From the NCBI GenBank assembly GCA_937873155.1, contig CALMVZ010000004.1, forward strand, positions 1 through 64,000: a stretch of 64,000 nt of DNA. The letters are read 5' to 3'. Shown here piece by piece: positions 50,029 to 58,707 of this stretch (within the stretch, counting starts at the first letter, position 1; every line of letters starts with the position of its first letter). The notes beneath the pieces are model-generated. The model did not search any database and was not told where the DNA came from. It saw only the letters and a list, made by a program, of their open reading frames with translations. Made by a program: the position numbers and the translations under genes. The stretch comes from an uncultured Bacteroidota bacterium. Its GTDB lineage: Bacteria > Bacteroidota > Bacteroidia > B-17B0 > Aurantibacillaceae.

Positions 50029-51242
50029 TGAAAAAGGAAAATCTGATCTTATTTACGAATGGCTTCCCTTGTGTAAAAGAGGGAGAAGAATTCTTAGAAG
50101 ATGAACTTAAATTATTATCAGCTGAATTCAGATCGATAATTATTTATGTGCTAGGTGAAGGAGAGATCTGCCGGGCAATTCCGGCCAATGCAAAGGTTAA
50201 ATTCCTGAAAGCAGATCCGTCTTTAAAAGTGAGAAATGTGATCTTAAAACAAGGGCTCACACTTTTGAATATTCAAAAGGAAGATAAAAAAGATCCGGTA
50301 GCAAAAGCAGCAATAAATAAGAATAAAACTTTCTATAAGAATGTGCTCATAGGAAATTTCCTGTTAAAGCAAACTTTGGAAAACGAATTAAAGACAACTG
50401 ATCTCAAACAAACCAAATTATACAGTTATTGGTGCGGACCATGGTTCGATATTTTAATGTTATTGGATAAAAGTATAACTGATAATATTACTTTTCGCGC
50501 CCATGGTTACGATTATGATGTGGAACAGCGCCCTGAGAAATATATCCCTTATCGTAATTATCTGATGAAGAAAGAACCTTTTATTTCGTTCATCTCACAA
50601 TTCGGGTACGATACTTATAATAAAAAATATCCGACCTTCACGAATAAGAAAATGAACAGACTGGGAGTTGTTGAACAAAATATGAACCCTCAAAATGGGA
50701 GAAAAGAAGTAACTATCGTTTCCTGTTCAAGTTTAATACCATTGAAAAGAGTTCATCTTATTATAGACATCCTAAAGAATTTGCCTCTTGATATAAAGTG
50801 GGTTCATTTCGGGGACGGGCCATTAATGAATGAGATAAAGGAAAAAGCTAAAACTTTTGGACTAAACATTAGTACCGAATTCAAAGGTTATGTGTCTCAC
50901 CAGGAAGTAATGAATTATTATAAGAGCAACCATGTTGATCTTGTAATGAATGTCAGTGAATTGGAAGGTATTCCTGTTTCATTGATGGAAGCGATCAGTT
51001 TTGGAATTCCTGTTACAGGTTGTAAAATATGTGGTGTTCCTGAAATTGTAACTAATGAAACAGGCTTTTTATGGGAAAAGGATTTTGATACTAAGGCAGC
51101 GGCAAAACAATTGGCAGAATATTTTCAAAGATCTCCTGAACAAAAGCAAAAATTCCGTGAAGATGTAAAGAACTTCTGGAACGGGAGATTTAATGCAGAG
51201 AAAAATTACAGAACATTTATAAAAGAGTGCTTATTGAGTTAA
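50028..51242 (+). CDS. GT4-family glycosyltransferase (pair A, second)
   Basis: 404 residues, GTG start overlapping the upstream stop by 1 nt. GT-B landmarks: 'TFRAHGYDYDVEQRPEKYIPYRNYLM', 'VVSCSSLIPLKRVHLIIDIL'-like strand (here 'TIVSCSSLIPLKRVH'), 'WVHFGDGPLMNEIKEKA' and the donor loop 'NVSELEGIPVSLMEAISFGIPVTGCKICGVPEIV'. It resembles the gene at 55971-57191 along its length, including the 'KYIPYR' / 'KYIPFR' segment, so these two form the other half of an apparent duplicated pair. Confidence 0.88.
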   Translation: MKKENLILFTNGFPCVKEGEEFLEDELKLLSAEFRSIIIYVLGEGEICRAIPANAKVKFLKADPSLKVRNVILKQGLTLLNIQKEDKKDPVAKAAINKNKTFYKNVLIGNFLLKQTLENELKTTDLKQTKLYSYWCGPWFDILMLLDKSITDNITFRAHGYDYDVEQRPEKYIPYRNYLMKKEPFISFISQFGYDTYNKKYPTFTNKKMNRLGVVEQNMNPQNGRKEVTIVSCSSLIPLKRVHLIIDILKNLPLDIKWVHFGDGPLMNEIKEKAKTFGLNISTEFKGYVSHQEVMNYYKSNHVDLVMNVSELEGIPVSLMEAISFGIPVTGCKICGVPEIVTNETGFLWEKDFDTKAAAKQLAEYFQRSPEQKQKFREDVKNFWNGRFNAEKNYRTFIKECLLS

Positions 51243-51243
51243 G

Positions 51244-53070
51244 ATGTGCGGAATTGCCGGTATAGTATCTTTTAAAAATGCAGTGGATAATATCCGCCTG
51301 AAAAAAATGACGGATATTATTGTGCATCGGGGTCCGGATGGCGAAGGACATTGGATAAATGCAGAAGGAAAAGTTGGTTTAGGTCACAGACGTTTATCCA
51401 TTATTGACCTAAGCGATAATGCGAAACAACCCATGCATTATGCAGAAGGACGTTACACAATTACTTTCAACGGCGAGATCTATAATTATATTGAGATAAA
51501 AAACGAACTTGTTACTAAAGGTTATAGATTCAGATCGGAATCAGATACTGAAGTGTTAATGGCGCTTTATGATCTTAAAAAGCAAAGATGTCTTGATGAC
51601 CTGGATGGCATGTTTGCTTTCGCGATCTGGGATGAAAAAGAGCAAACCTTATTTTGCGCCCGCGACCGTTTCGGCGAAAAACCATTTTATTATTATAAGA
51701 ATGAGAATGAATTTGTATTTGGTTCTGAACTAAAACAATTTTTCGCGACCGGAATTTCTAAAACACTAAATGAACAAGTAGCATACCACTATATAAATAG
51801 CGGCATCGAAGGCAACCCTTATAAGCCGGAGGAAACTTTTTACAAGGACATATTTCAGTTAATGCCTGCTTCATATTTAACTTTAATCAAAGGCAGCATT
51901 CAAATAAAAAAATATTGGGATCTGGACACCAAACAAATTTCCAGGCTTTCATTTACCGATTCCGTTGAAAAATTCACTGAATTATTCAATACTTCTCTTA
52001 AACGGAGGATGCGCTCGGACGTTCCTGTTGGTTCTTGTTTGTCCGGCGGTTTGGATTCTTCCTCTATTGTTTTATCGATAGATAAGATAAAAGCAGAAGG
52101 ACAAATTCAAAAAACATTCTCTGCCCGTTTTAAAGATTTTGAAAAAGATGAAGGAAAGTATATGGCAATGGTCGTTAACAAATCTCGGAACATTCAAAAC
52201 TTTGATGTCTGGTTAACAGAAAGCGATTTTTTGAGTGACTTCAATGCTATTTCAAAGCATCAGGATGAACCCTATGGAGGAACAAGTGTTGTCGCACAAT
52301 ATAACGTCATGAAACTGGCAAAGAAGAATGAGATAACTGTCTTAATTGACGGGCAAGGCGCAGATGAATATCTCGCGGGTTATGTTCCGTTCTTTGTTAC
52401 TTATCTGAATCAATTGTATGGCCCATCTCCTCAAAAATATTCTATTGAAAAGGAAAAAATGCGGGAGTATCATGGCTTGCAGCATCAATTAAGTTTCAAT
52501 GGGAAAATGCAATTGAAATACCCGGGCTTGTTTTCTACACTAAGCAAAACGAAAAGAGTATTTTCCTCTTCTTCCCAAAAGGAAACGGGAGTGAATTATA
52601 TGCATGCTGAGATCACTCAACAGGTAAAGATCAATTCTCCGAAAGGAAAGGATAACAATAATTTACGCAAGAGCGTTTACGAAACAATTAATGGCATTGC
52701 ATTTAATAATTTGTTACGTTACGCCGATAGAAATGCAATGGCGCATTCAGTAGAAGTTCGTTTACCGTTTTTGTCGCATGAATTGGTTGAGTTTGCGAAT
52801 GGTTTACCGGATGAATACAAAATTCATGAAGGTTGGTCGAAATACATTTTGCGGAAAAGTATGGAACCGATCTTACCCAATGAAATTGCCTGGCGGAAAG
52901 ATAAAATTGGTTTTGCAGCGCCTCAGGAAAAGTGGATGCAGAATAATACTATTAAAGGATATGTCTCCGACGCTAAAGATCATCTGGTTAAGAATTCAAT
53001 TATTTCGAAAGAGCAAAAGGATAATTGTGATAAATGGAGAAGTTTAATGCTTTATAAGATGCTGCAGTAA
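51244..53070 (+). CDS. asnB: AsnB-like glutamine-dependent amidotransferase of a glycan locus
   Basis: 608 residues. N-terminal Ntn glutaminase with Cys2 (MCGIAGIV) and 'VHRGPDGEGHW'; C-terminal asparagine synthetase domain with PP-loop 'SCLSGGLDSSSIVLS'. All catalytic parts are present. It may make asparagine, but AsnB paralogues inside O-antigen loci (such as Pseudomonas WbpS) are thought to amidate the carboxylate of uronic acid sugars. The diamino-uronate genes downstream make that role attractive here. It lies 1 nt after the GT4 gene and overlaps the next GT4 by 1 nt. Confidence 0.9.
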   Translation: MCGIAGIVSFKNAVDNIRLKKMTDIIVHRGPDGEGHWINAEGKVGLGHRRLSIIDLSDNAKQPMHYAEGRYTITFNGEIYNYIEIKNELVTKGYRFRSESDTEVLMALYDLKKQRCLDDLDGMFAFAIWDEKEQTLFCARDRFGEKPFYYYKNENEFVFGSELKQFFATGISKTLNEQVAYHYINSGIEGNPYKPEETFYKDIFQLMPASYLTLIKGSIQIKKYWDLDTKQISRLSFTDSVEKFTELFNTSLKRRMRSDVPVGSCLSGGLDSSSIVLSIDKIKAEGQIQKTFSARFKDFEKDEGKYMAMVVNKSRNIQNFDVWLTESDFLSDFNAISKHQDEPYGGTSVVAQYNVMKLAKKNEITVLIDGQGADEYLAGYVPFFVTYLNQLYGPSPQKYSIEKEKMREYHGLQHQLSFNGKMQLKYPGLFSTLSKTKRVFSSSSQKETGVNYMHAEITQQVKINSPKGKDNNNLRKSVYETINGIAFNNLLRYADRNAMAHSVEVRLPFLSHELVEFANGLPDEYKIHEGWSKYILRKSMEPILPNEIAWRKDKIGFAAPQEKWMQNNTIKGYVSDAKDHLVKNSIISKEQKDNCDKWRSLMLYKMLQ

Positions 53071-54227
53071 TGGCAAACATCGCATTCTTGTTCATAGGTG
53101 TAAGTGATATTTCCGGGGGGGGTGGAGCAGAACGGTTCTTTGCAGATTTCTTAAAAGATTACCAGGAAGCGAACGGAACACATAAACTCTTTATGATCAC
53201 GGACGAAATCTCGAAGCAAAATTTCAATAAAGTGGATAAATTGAAGGATTGCAAGAATGTCCTCTCATTCAAGATCATGAACAACCGGTTCAAAGACCGA
53301 TTAGAATACTGGCAGCTGGCTAAGCTTATAATAAAGAATAAGATCAAAGTATTGCAGATCCCATTGTATGGTATTCAATATTACGAAGTGGTGAAGCGCA
53401 TCGATAAGTTACCGGCAATCTTCCGTCCTAAGATCGTTATAACTATTACCGACAGTTTCCTCTCTTATTATTACTTCGATAACGAAGATAGAATATACAA
53501 TTACCGGAAAATGTTTGGTCCGCTTTTCGATAATGTAAGGATCGATGCTATCATCAGCTGGTACAAATTATTTAAGGAGTGGGCCATAGAAAAAAAAGTG
53601 GTAAAGAGCGGTCCGGAGATCTATGTGATCAATTCAAGGTATACAGGCAAAAAATTCCCAGAAGCTTTCAGTAAAAAGAACCGGATCGTTTATGCTTCAA
53701 GGTTAACGCGTGCAAAAAAACCATTAATGCTTGTGGAAGCCATACATATTTTAAAACAGAAACAATTTGATTTCAGTGAATGGAAATTCATTATTTACGG
53801 TAAGGGAGAATTAGAGAACGATATTAAAACAAAACTGAAAGAATATGATCTTAATGAATTGGTTGAATTAACGCATCACCACGATCTTACAAATGCTTTT
53901 AGTGAATCAAAATGTTTTGTTTCCACTCAGGATTTTGAGAATTTCCCTTCTTTGGCAATGAATGAAGCAATGGCTGCAGGAAATGCGATCATAGCAAGAA
54001 ATGTAGGACAAACAGATTTGTTTGTTAAGGATGGTGTGAATGGATTGCTTTTAAAGGAGGATAACGCCAATGGTCTTGCGCATGCGATCAGTACTTTTAT
54101 TTCTGACCAAAACTTGCATGAGAGCATGGGTGCGGAAAGTATTAAACTAACTAAGGAAGTGCACACCTTCGCGAACTTTAAAGTACAAATGGATAATTTC
54201 TGGAATAACATAATTAATAAAAACTAA
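53070..54227 (+). CDS. GT4-family glycosyltransferase (pair B, first)
   Basis: 385 residues, a GT-B transferase. 'GVSDISGGGGAERFFADFL', 'RIVYASRLTRAKKPLMLVEAI' and 'STQDFENFPSLAMNEAMAAGNAIIARNVGQTDLFV' mirror, almost phrase by phrase, the gene at 48820-50028. It therefore probably recognises a similar acceptor or donor. It follows asnB with a 1-nt overlap and precedes a PIG-L deacetylase by 1 nt. Confidence 0.88.
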   Translation: MANIAFLFIGVSDISGGGGAERFFADFLKDYQEANGTHKLFMITDEISKQNFNKVDKLKDCKNVLSFKIMNNRFKDRLEYWQLAKLIIKNKIKVLQIPLYGIQYYEVVKRIDKLPAIFRPKIVITITDSFLSYYYFDNEDRIYNYRKMFGPLFDNVRIDAIISWYKLFKEWAIEKKVVKSGPEIYVINSRYTGKKFPEAFSKKNRIVYASRLTRAKKPLMLVEAIHILKQKQFDFSEWKFIIYGKGELENDIKTKLKEYDLNELVELTHHHDLTNAFSESKCFVSTQDFENFPSLAMNEAMAAGNAIIARNVGQTDLFVKDGVNGLLLKEDNANGLAHAISTFISDQNLHESMGAESIKLTKEVHTFANFKVQMDNFWNNIINKN

Positions 54228-54228
54228 T

Positions 54229-54867
54229 ATGTTGAATTTTGAAAAAAAGAAAGTACTGGTATTGGCACCGCATACAGATGACGGCGAGTTAGGATGTGGC
54301 GGTACAATAGCTAAATTAATAGAGAACGGCAATGATGTATATTGTGCTGCATTCTCTGCTTGTCAGCAATCGGTATTGAAAGATTTTCCTTCGGACATCT
54401 TAATTACGGAGGTAAAAGCGGCTGCAAAGATCTTAGGGATCAAACCTGAGAATCTTTTTCTGTATGATTTCCAGGTGAGAACCTTTGGTTACAAACGCCA
54501 GGAGATCCTTGATAAATTAATTGAGTTGAAGAATAAATTAAATCCCGATGTTGTTTTTATTCCTTCTGCAAGTGATCTGCACCAGGATCATTCAACCATT
54601 GCAAACGAAGGTTTGAGGGCTTTTAAACAATGCACAGTTTTAAGTTACGAGATCCCCTGGAATAATATTTCTTTTAATACAAGTTGTTTTGTACAGTTAG
54701 AACAACGGCATCTGGATGCTAAAGTAAGGGCTATACTTGAGTATAAGTCACAGGCACACCGCAGTTATGTGAATGGTGATTTCATTAAATCGTTAGCTTC
54801 CGTAAGAGGCGTGCAGGTGGGTGTTACTTACGCCGAAACATTTGATGTGGTTCGTCTCATCCTCTAA
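54229..54867 (+). CDS. PIG-L family deacetylase
   Basis: 212 residues. The zinc motif 'VLAPHTDDGELGCGGTIAKL' corresponds to the family's P-H-x-D-D, with Thr instead of the common Pro. A second metal ligand region 'IPSASDLHQDHSTIANEG' supplies H-x2-H. PIG-L enzymes remove N-acetyl groups from GlcNAc-type sugars, free or lipid- or nucleotide-linked. In this locus it may free an amino group that the adjacent GNAT enzyme then re-acylates. Confidence 0.9.
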   Translation: MLNFEKKKVLVLAPHTDDGELGCGGTIAKLIENGNDVYCAAFSACQQSVLKDFPSDILITEVKAAAKILGIKPENLFLYDFQVRTFGYKRQEILDKLIELKNKLNPDVVFIPSASDLHQDHSTIANEGLRAFKQCTVLSYEIPWNNISFNTSCFVQLEQRHLDAKVRAILEYKSQAHRSYVNGDFIKSLASVRGVQVGVTYAETFDVVRLIL

Positions 54868-55280
54868 TGGAATTGCTGACTAAAAATATTATTTCGCAAT
54901 ATATTAATGATATGATCAGTATGTCGAAACAATTGCAAGGGGATTATTGGACTCTGGAACATTATCAGTCTGACATGAACAGAAAATGGGAACTCAGCTA
55001 TTGCGAAATAAAAGATAAACAGTTACTGGCATTTATGATCGTTTCCGATAAAGGGATCTCTCATCATTTACACCGGATAGTAGTTCATGAAAATTTTAAA
55101 GGAAAAGGAGTTGGGAAAAAATTAATACAAACTTTCATGACCAATGCAAAAAAAGAGGAAAGGCAGGCAACATTAAAAGTTCACCCAAGTAATAAGCAGG
55201 CTATTGATGTTTACGAACATTATGGTTTTGTTAAAGAAGGAAGTGATAAAGAAAATCTAACATATAGTCTGAAATTCTAA
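54867..55280 (+). CDS. GNAT family N-acetyltransferase
   Basis: 137 residues. The acetyl-CoA binding motif A is 'LHRIVVHENFKGKGVGKKLIQTFM' (V-x-x-x-x-K-G-x-G-x-G/K). The C-terminal 'NKQAIDVYEHYGFVKEGS' is typical. It overlaps the deacetylase stop by 1 nt. The pairing suggests exchange of the acyl group on an amino sugar (deacetylation then new acylation), which is an inference from order only. Confidence 0.85.
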   Translation: MELLTKNIISQYINDMISMSKQLQGDYWTLEHYQSDMNRKWELSYCEIKDKQLLAFMIVSDKGISHHLHRIVVHENFKGKGVGKKLIQTFMTNAKKEERQATLKVHPSNKQAIDVYEHYGFVKEGSDKENLTYSLKF

Positions 55281-55281
55281 A

Positions 55282-55971
55282 ATGATCATCGCCATTCATC
55301 AGCCTAATTTTATTCCCTGGATCGGCTATTTTTTTAAGATCAGCCGGTGCGATGTGTTCGTGTTGCTGGATAATGTGCAGTACACTAAGAATGGGTTCAT
55401 CAACAGGAACAGGATCAAAACACCTCAGGGCGAGAATTGGTTAACGCTGCCTGTTATTCAGTCAGGAAAATTCGGACAAGACATAAAAGATACACAGATC
55501 GTAAATAAAGATTATACAGTTAAAAAAACACTTGCCAGTATTACAGCGAATTACAAAAAAGCTAAATATTACGATAAATACTTTAACGAATTCTCAAATG
55601 TATTGAATACAAGTGATGATAATTTATGCAATTTGAATTCTTCAATTATAAAATGGATTGCCGCAGATCTGGACATAAAAACAAAAATGATTTATGCTTC
55701 AGAACTCAATGGGATAACAGGCGAAAGCACTGAACGTCTTGTTTCTATATGTAAAAAACTGAATGGAACAGATTACCTGGCAGGATTAGGCGCAAAAAAG
55801 TACCAGGAGGATCATTTATTCAATTCAGAGAATATTAACGTGATCAATACACCATTCAAACATCCGGTTTATCCTCAATTGTGGAAAGAATTCTTGCCGA
55901 GTATGTCGATAATGGATCTTTTATTCAATTGCGGGCCGGAAAGTAAAATCATTCTTAATAATTCAGTTTAG
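55282..55971 (+). CDS. WbqC family protein
   Basis: 229 residues. The family hallmark start 'AIHQPNFIPWIGYFFKISRCDVFVLLDNVQYTKNGFINRNRIKTPQG' is complete. WbqC-like proteins recur in O-antigen and glycopeptide-like loci beside aminotransferases; acyl or amide transfer to amino sugars has been suggested, but the reaction is not established. It lies 1 nt after the GNAT gene and overlaps the next GT4 by 1 nt, so it likely belongs with the deacetylase/GNAT step. Confidence 0.9.
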   Translation: MIIAIHQPNFIPWIGYFFKISRCDVFVLLDNVQYTKNGFINRNRIKTPQGENWLTLPVIQSGKFGQDIKDTQIVNKDYTVKKTLASITANYKKAKYYDKYFNEFSNVLNTSDDNLCNLNSSIIKWIAADLDIKTKMIYASELNGITGESTERLVSICKKLNGTDYLAGLGAKKYQEDHLFNSENINVINTPFKHPVYPQLWKEFLPSMSIMDLLFNCGPESKIILNNSV

Positions 55972-57191
55972 TGAAGTTCAATAAACATTTGTATTTTTTC
56001 ACGCACACATTCCCTTTTGGCGGAGAATCATTTGTGGGTAATGAAATTGAAGCGAGTTCTGCTTATTATAAGAAGATCATAGTTTTTCCGTCGAAAAATG
56101 GCGAAAATGCAAATGTAAAATTGCCTTCGAATGTGGAAGTTGAAGTTTTAAATAAAAATGCAGGATCGAAATGGAAGTTACTATTAAGTAATTTTGGATT
56201 GATCTGTACAGTATTTTACCTCGATCTTGTAAAGAATTCAGATAAAGCGGGAGTCCTGAAAAGATTCAGGTATAATTTGAGTCTGTTATTGCAAACACTA
56301 GCTCTGAGCGAGTTGCTTGAGAAAAAGATCAAAGAAGATAAAGAAGAAAAGCAGTTTGTTTCCTTCTGGATGGATGAATGGGCTTTATGTCTTTCTATTC
56401 TGAAGTATAAAAAAAAAATAAGGAGTTTTGTGTTCCGTGTTCATCAGCATGATCTTTATAATGAAAGTGATCCTTCAAAATATATTCCGTTCAGGTTTTT
56501 TAATATAAAAATGACTTCAGCGGTCTTTCCTGATTCTAACAGAGGTGTGAATTTTCTGAAAGCTTTAAATTATTATCCTGAAAAAATGAAAGTGGGGCAT
56601 TTAGGTGTTACCGACAAAGGAACAAATCCTTTTGATCCTTCAGTTTATACAATAGTATCATGTTCAGGTCTTGTCGCACGTAAAAGGGTTCAGCTTATCG
56701 CAGACTCATTGATGCTTGTGGACGTCCCTTTGAAATGGATCCACTTCGGAAAATATGGCGATTCACCGCAAAGTTTTGAAGAACTGAAAGCAAAATGTGA
56801 AAAACTACCTCCCAATATCACATACGAGTTGAAGGGGGATGTGCCCTATAATGAACTGATCCGTTTTTACCAAAGTACGCCGGTAAGTTTGTTCATGACC
56901 TTGACAAGAGCAGAAGGATTACCGGTTTCTATAATAGAAGCGACAAGTTTTGGAGTACCAGTTCTGGCAACCGATGTTATGGGAATTCCTGATGTTGTGA
57001 GTAAGGATTCCGGAATTTTGATTGAACCTGAGACGAAAAAAGAGGATATAGCAACTATTATAAAAGCTTTTAAAAACAGTGAGAAAAACACACCCGGATA
57101 CAGGAAAAAAGTTAAAGAATTTTGGTCGAAAAGCTTCAATTCAGAGACAAATTATTTTAACTTTAACACTTATATAAACAGTCTGAATTAA
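55971..57191 (+). CDS. GT4-family glycosyltransferase (pair B, second)
   Basis: 406 residues, GTG start. GT-B features: 'THTFPFGGESFVGNEIEASSAYYKKIIVFPS' (N-domain), 'TIVSCSGLVARKRVQLIADSL', 'WIHFGKYGDSPQSFEELKAKC' and the donor loop 'LTRAEGLPVSIIEATSFGVPVLATDVMGIPDVV'. It is a paralogue of 50028-51242. With 53070-54227 it repeats the gene order seen at 48820-51242, the four being separated by asnB and the small modifying enzymes. Confidence 0.87.
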   Translation: MKFNKHLYFFTHTFPFGGESFVGNEIEASSAYYKKIIVFPSKNGENANVKLPSNVEVEVLNKNAGSKWKLLLSNFGLICTVFYLDLVKNSDKAGVLKRFRYNLSLLLQTLALSELLEKKIKEDKEEKQFVSFWMDEWALCLSILKYKKKIRSFVFRVHQHDLYNESDPSKYIPFRFFNIKMTSAVFPDSNRGVNFLKALNYYPEKMKVGHLGVTDKGTNPFDPSVYTIVSCSGLVARKRVQLIADSLMLVDVPLKWIHFGKYGDSPQSFEELKAKCEKLPPNITYELKGDVPYNELIRFYQSTPVSLFMTLTRAEGLPVSIIEATSFGVPVLATDVMGIPDVVSKDSGILIEPETKKEDIATIIKAFKNSEKNTPGYRKKVKEFWSKSFNSETNYFNFNTYINSLN

Positions 57192-57212
57192 CAGCAAACC
57201 GCAGGTAAATTT

Positions 57213-58217
57213 ATGGTAAAAGTAGGTATAATAGGATATGGTTACTGGGGCCCGAACCTGGTAAGGAATTTTTCTGCAGTTAATGATTGCACTGTTGCAG
57301 CTGTTTCTGATTTCAGGAAAGAACGTCTTGCGCTTGTTTCAAAAGCGTACCCTTCCGTTAAAACAACTTCTGACCCGGATGAGATACTTTTATCAAAAGA
57401 TGTGGATGCTGTTGTAATAGCAACTCCGGTATTTGCACATTTTCCTCTTGCAAAAAAAGCACTTGAGAATGGAAAGCATGTTCTTTTGGAAAAACCAATG
57501 ACCTCTACAGTTAAAGAAGCTGAAGAGTTAATGGGTATTGCCAAGCAGAAAGGTCTGTTAATAATGGTCGATCATACTTTTTTATATACTGGCGCTGTCC
57601 GTAAAATAAAAACTTTGGTGGACGACGGTACTATTGGTGAAATGCAATACTTCGATTCATCACGGATCAATTTAGGATTATTCCAGCCTGATGTGAATGT
57701 GTTATGGGATCTTGCGCCGCACGACATTTCAATCCTTCTTTATTTGATCAGTAAAAAACCAACCAGTGTTAATGCGACAGGTGTTTCACATACTAAAAAC
57801 GGAATTGAGAATGTAGCTTATCTGACGGTAAATTTTAAAGAAGATCTGATTGCACATTTCAGTTGTTCATGGACCTCGCCGGTTAAGCTTAGAACTTTAT
57901 TGATAGGCGGTGATAAAAAGATGTTAATGTTCAATGATCTTGAGCCAACAGAAAAGATCAAGATATACGATACAGGATATAATCACAAAACAGACGAAGA
58001 GAAGCAACGCGTGCTTGTAGATTACAGGACCGGCGATATTTTCATTCCTAAAGTGGAAATGAAAGAAGCGCTTTATGCGATGGCGGATGATTTTGTCAGC
58101 TGTATCATCAATAAAAAAGAACCGGTGTCGAATGCAACTATAGGATTAGAAGTGATCAAGATCCTTGAAGCATCGCAGCACTCAATAAAAAATAACGGTA
58201 AAGAAGTAGTATTATAG
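57213..58217 (+). CDS. Gfo/Idh/MocA sugar 3-dehydrogenase (WlbA/WbpB-like)
   Basis: 334 residues. 'VGIIGYGYWGPNLVRNFSAVNDCTVAAVSD' (cofactor) and 'HVLLEKPMTSTVKEAEELMGIAKQKGLLIMVDHTFLYTGAVRKIK' (EKP catalytic motif intact) resemble WlbA/WbpB. That enzyme oxidises C3 of UDP-GlcNAc uronic acid, giving the 3-keto sugar for transamination. An acetyltransferase of the WlbB type follows after 1 nt, and a DegT aminotransferase of the WlbC/WbpE type two genes on. Together they fit a 2,3-diacetamido-2,3-dideoxy uronic acid pathway. Confidence 0.83.
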   Translation: MVKVGIIGYGYWGPNLVRNFSAVNDCTVAAVSDFRKERLALVSKAYPSVKTTSDPDEILLSKDVDAVVIATPVFAHFPLAKKALENGKHVLLEKPMTSTVKEAEELMGIAKQKGLLIMVDHTFLYTGAVRKIKTLVDDGTIGEMQYFDSSRINLGLFQPDVNVLWDLAPHDISILLYLISKKPTSVNATGVSHTKNGIENVAYLTVNFKEDLIAHFSCSWTSPVKLRTLLIGGDKKMLMFNDLEPTEKIKIYDTGYNHKTDEEKQRVLVDYRTGDIFIPKVEMKEALYAMADDFVSCIINKKEPVSNATIGLEVIKILEASQHSIKNNGKEVVL

Positions 58218-58218
58218 T

Positions 58219-58707
58219 ATGGAAGTATTGAATGTAGACGAGCCGCGTAAAAGTCTCGTAAATGTTAAAGTAGGAAAAGATGTCCGCATTTTCAATTTTG
58301 TGAATGCGTATGGTTGCAGTATTGATGATAACAGTAAAGTAGGTGCCTTTGTTGAAATTCAAAAAGGAGCGACAATCGGGAAAAATTGTAAGATCTCAAG
58401 TCATACTTTCATTTGCGAAGGTGTGCATATAGAAGATAATTGTTTTATTGGGCACGGTGTGATGTTCACGAATGATCTTTTTCCAAGAGCTACAAATCCG
58501 GATGGAAGTCAGCAAACAGACGCAGATTGGACACTTGTAGAAACTTTTATTAAAAAAGGCGCTTCTATTGGAAGCAACGCAACAATTCTTTGCGGAATAA
58601 CAGTTGGAGAAAATGCTTTGATCGGTGCGGGTGCTGTTGTTACAAAAGATGTACCTGCTAATACTGTTGTGGCGGGTAATCCTGCTAAAAAAATCAAGAC
58701 GATCTAA
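58219..58707 (+). CDS. LbH acetyltransferase (WlbB/WbpD-like)
   Basis: 162 residues of left-handed beta-helix hexapeptide repeats ('VKVGKDVRIFNFVNAYGCSIDDNSKVGAFVEIQKGATIGKNCKISSHTFICEGVHIEDNCFIGHGVMFTNDLFPRA'). The end 'ALIGAGAVVTKDVPANTVVAGNPAKKI' is the usual trimer cap. The 'MFTNDLFPRA' string is characteristic of WlbB/QdtC/FdtC-type acetyltransferases acting on 3-amino sugars. It is 1 nt after the dehydrogenase gene and abuts the flavin-reductase-fold gene. Confidence 0.85.
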   Translation: MEVLNVDEPRKSLVNVKVGKDVRIFNFVNAYGCSIDDNSKVGAFVEIQKGATIGKNCKISSHTFICEGVHIEDNCFIGHGVMFTNDLFPRATNPDGSQQTDADWTLVETFIKKGASIGSNATILCGITVGENALIGAGAVVTKDVPANTVVAGNPAKKIKTI

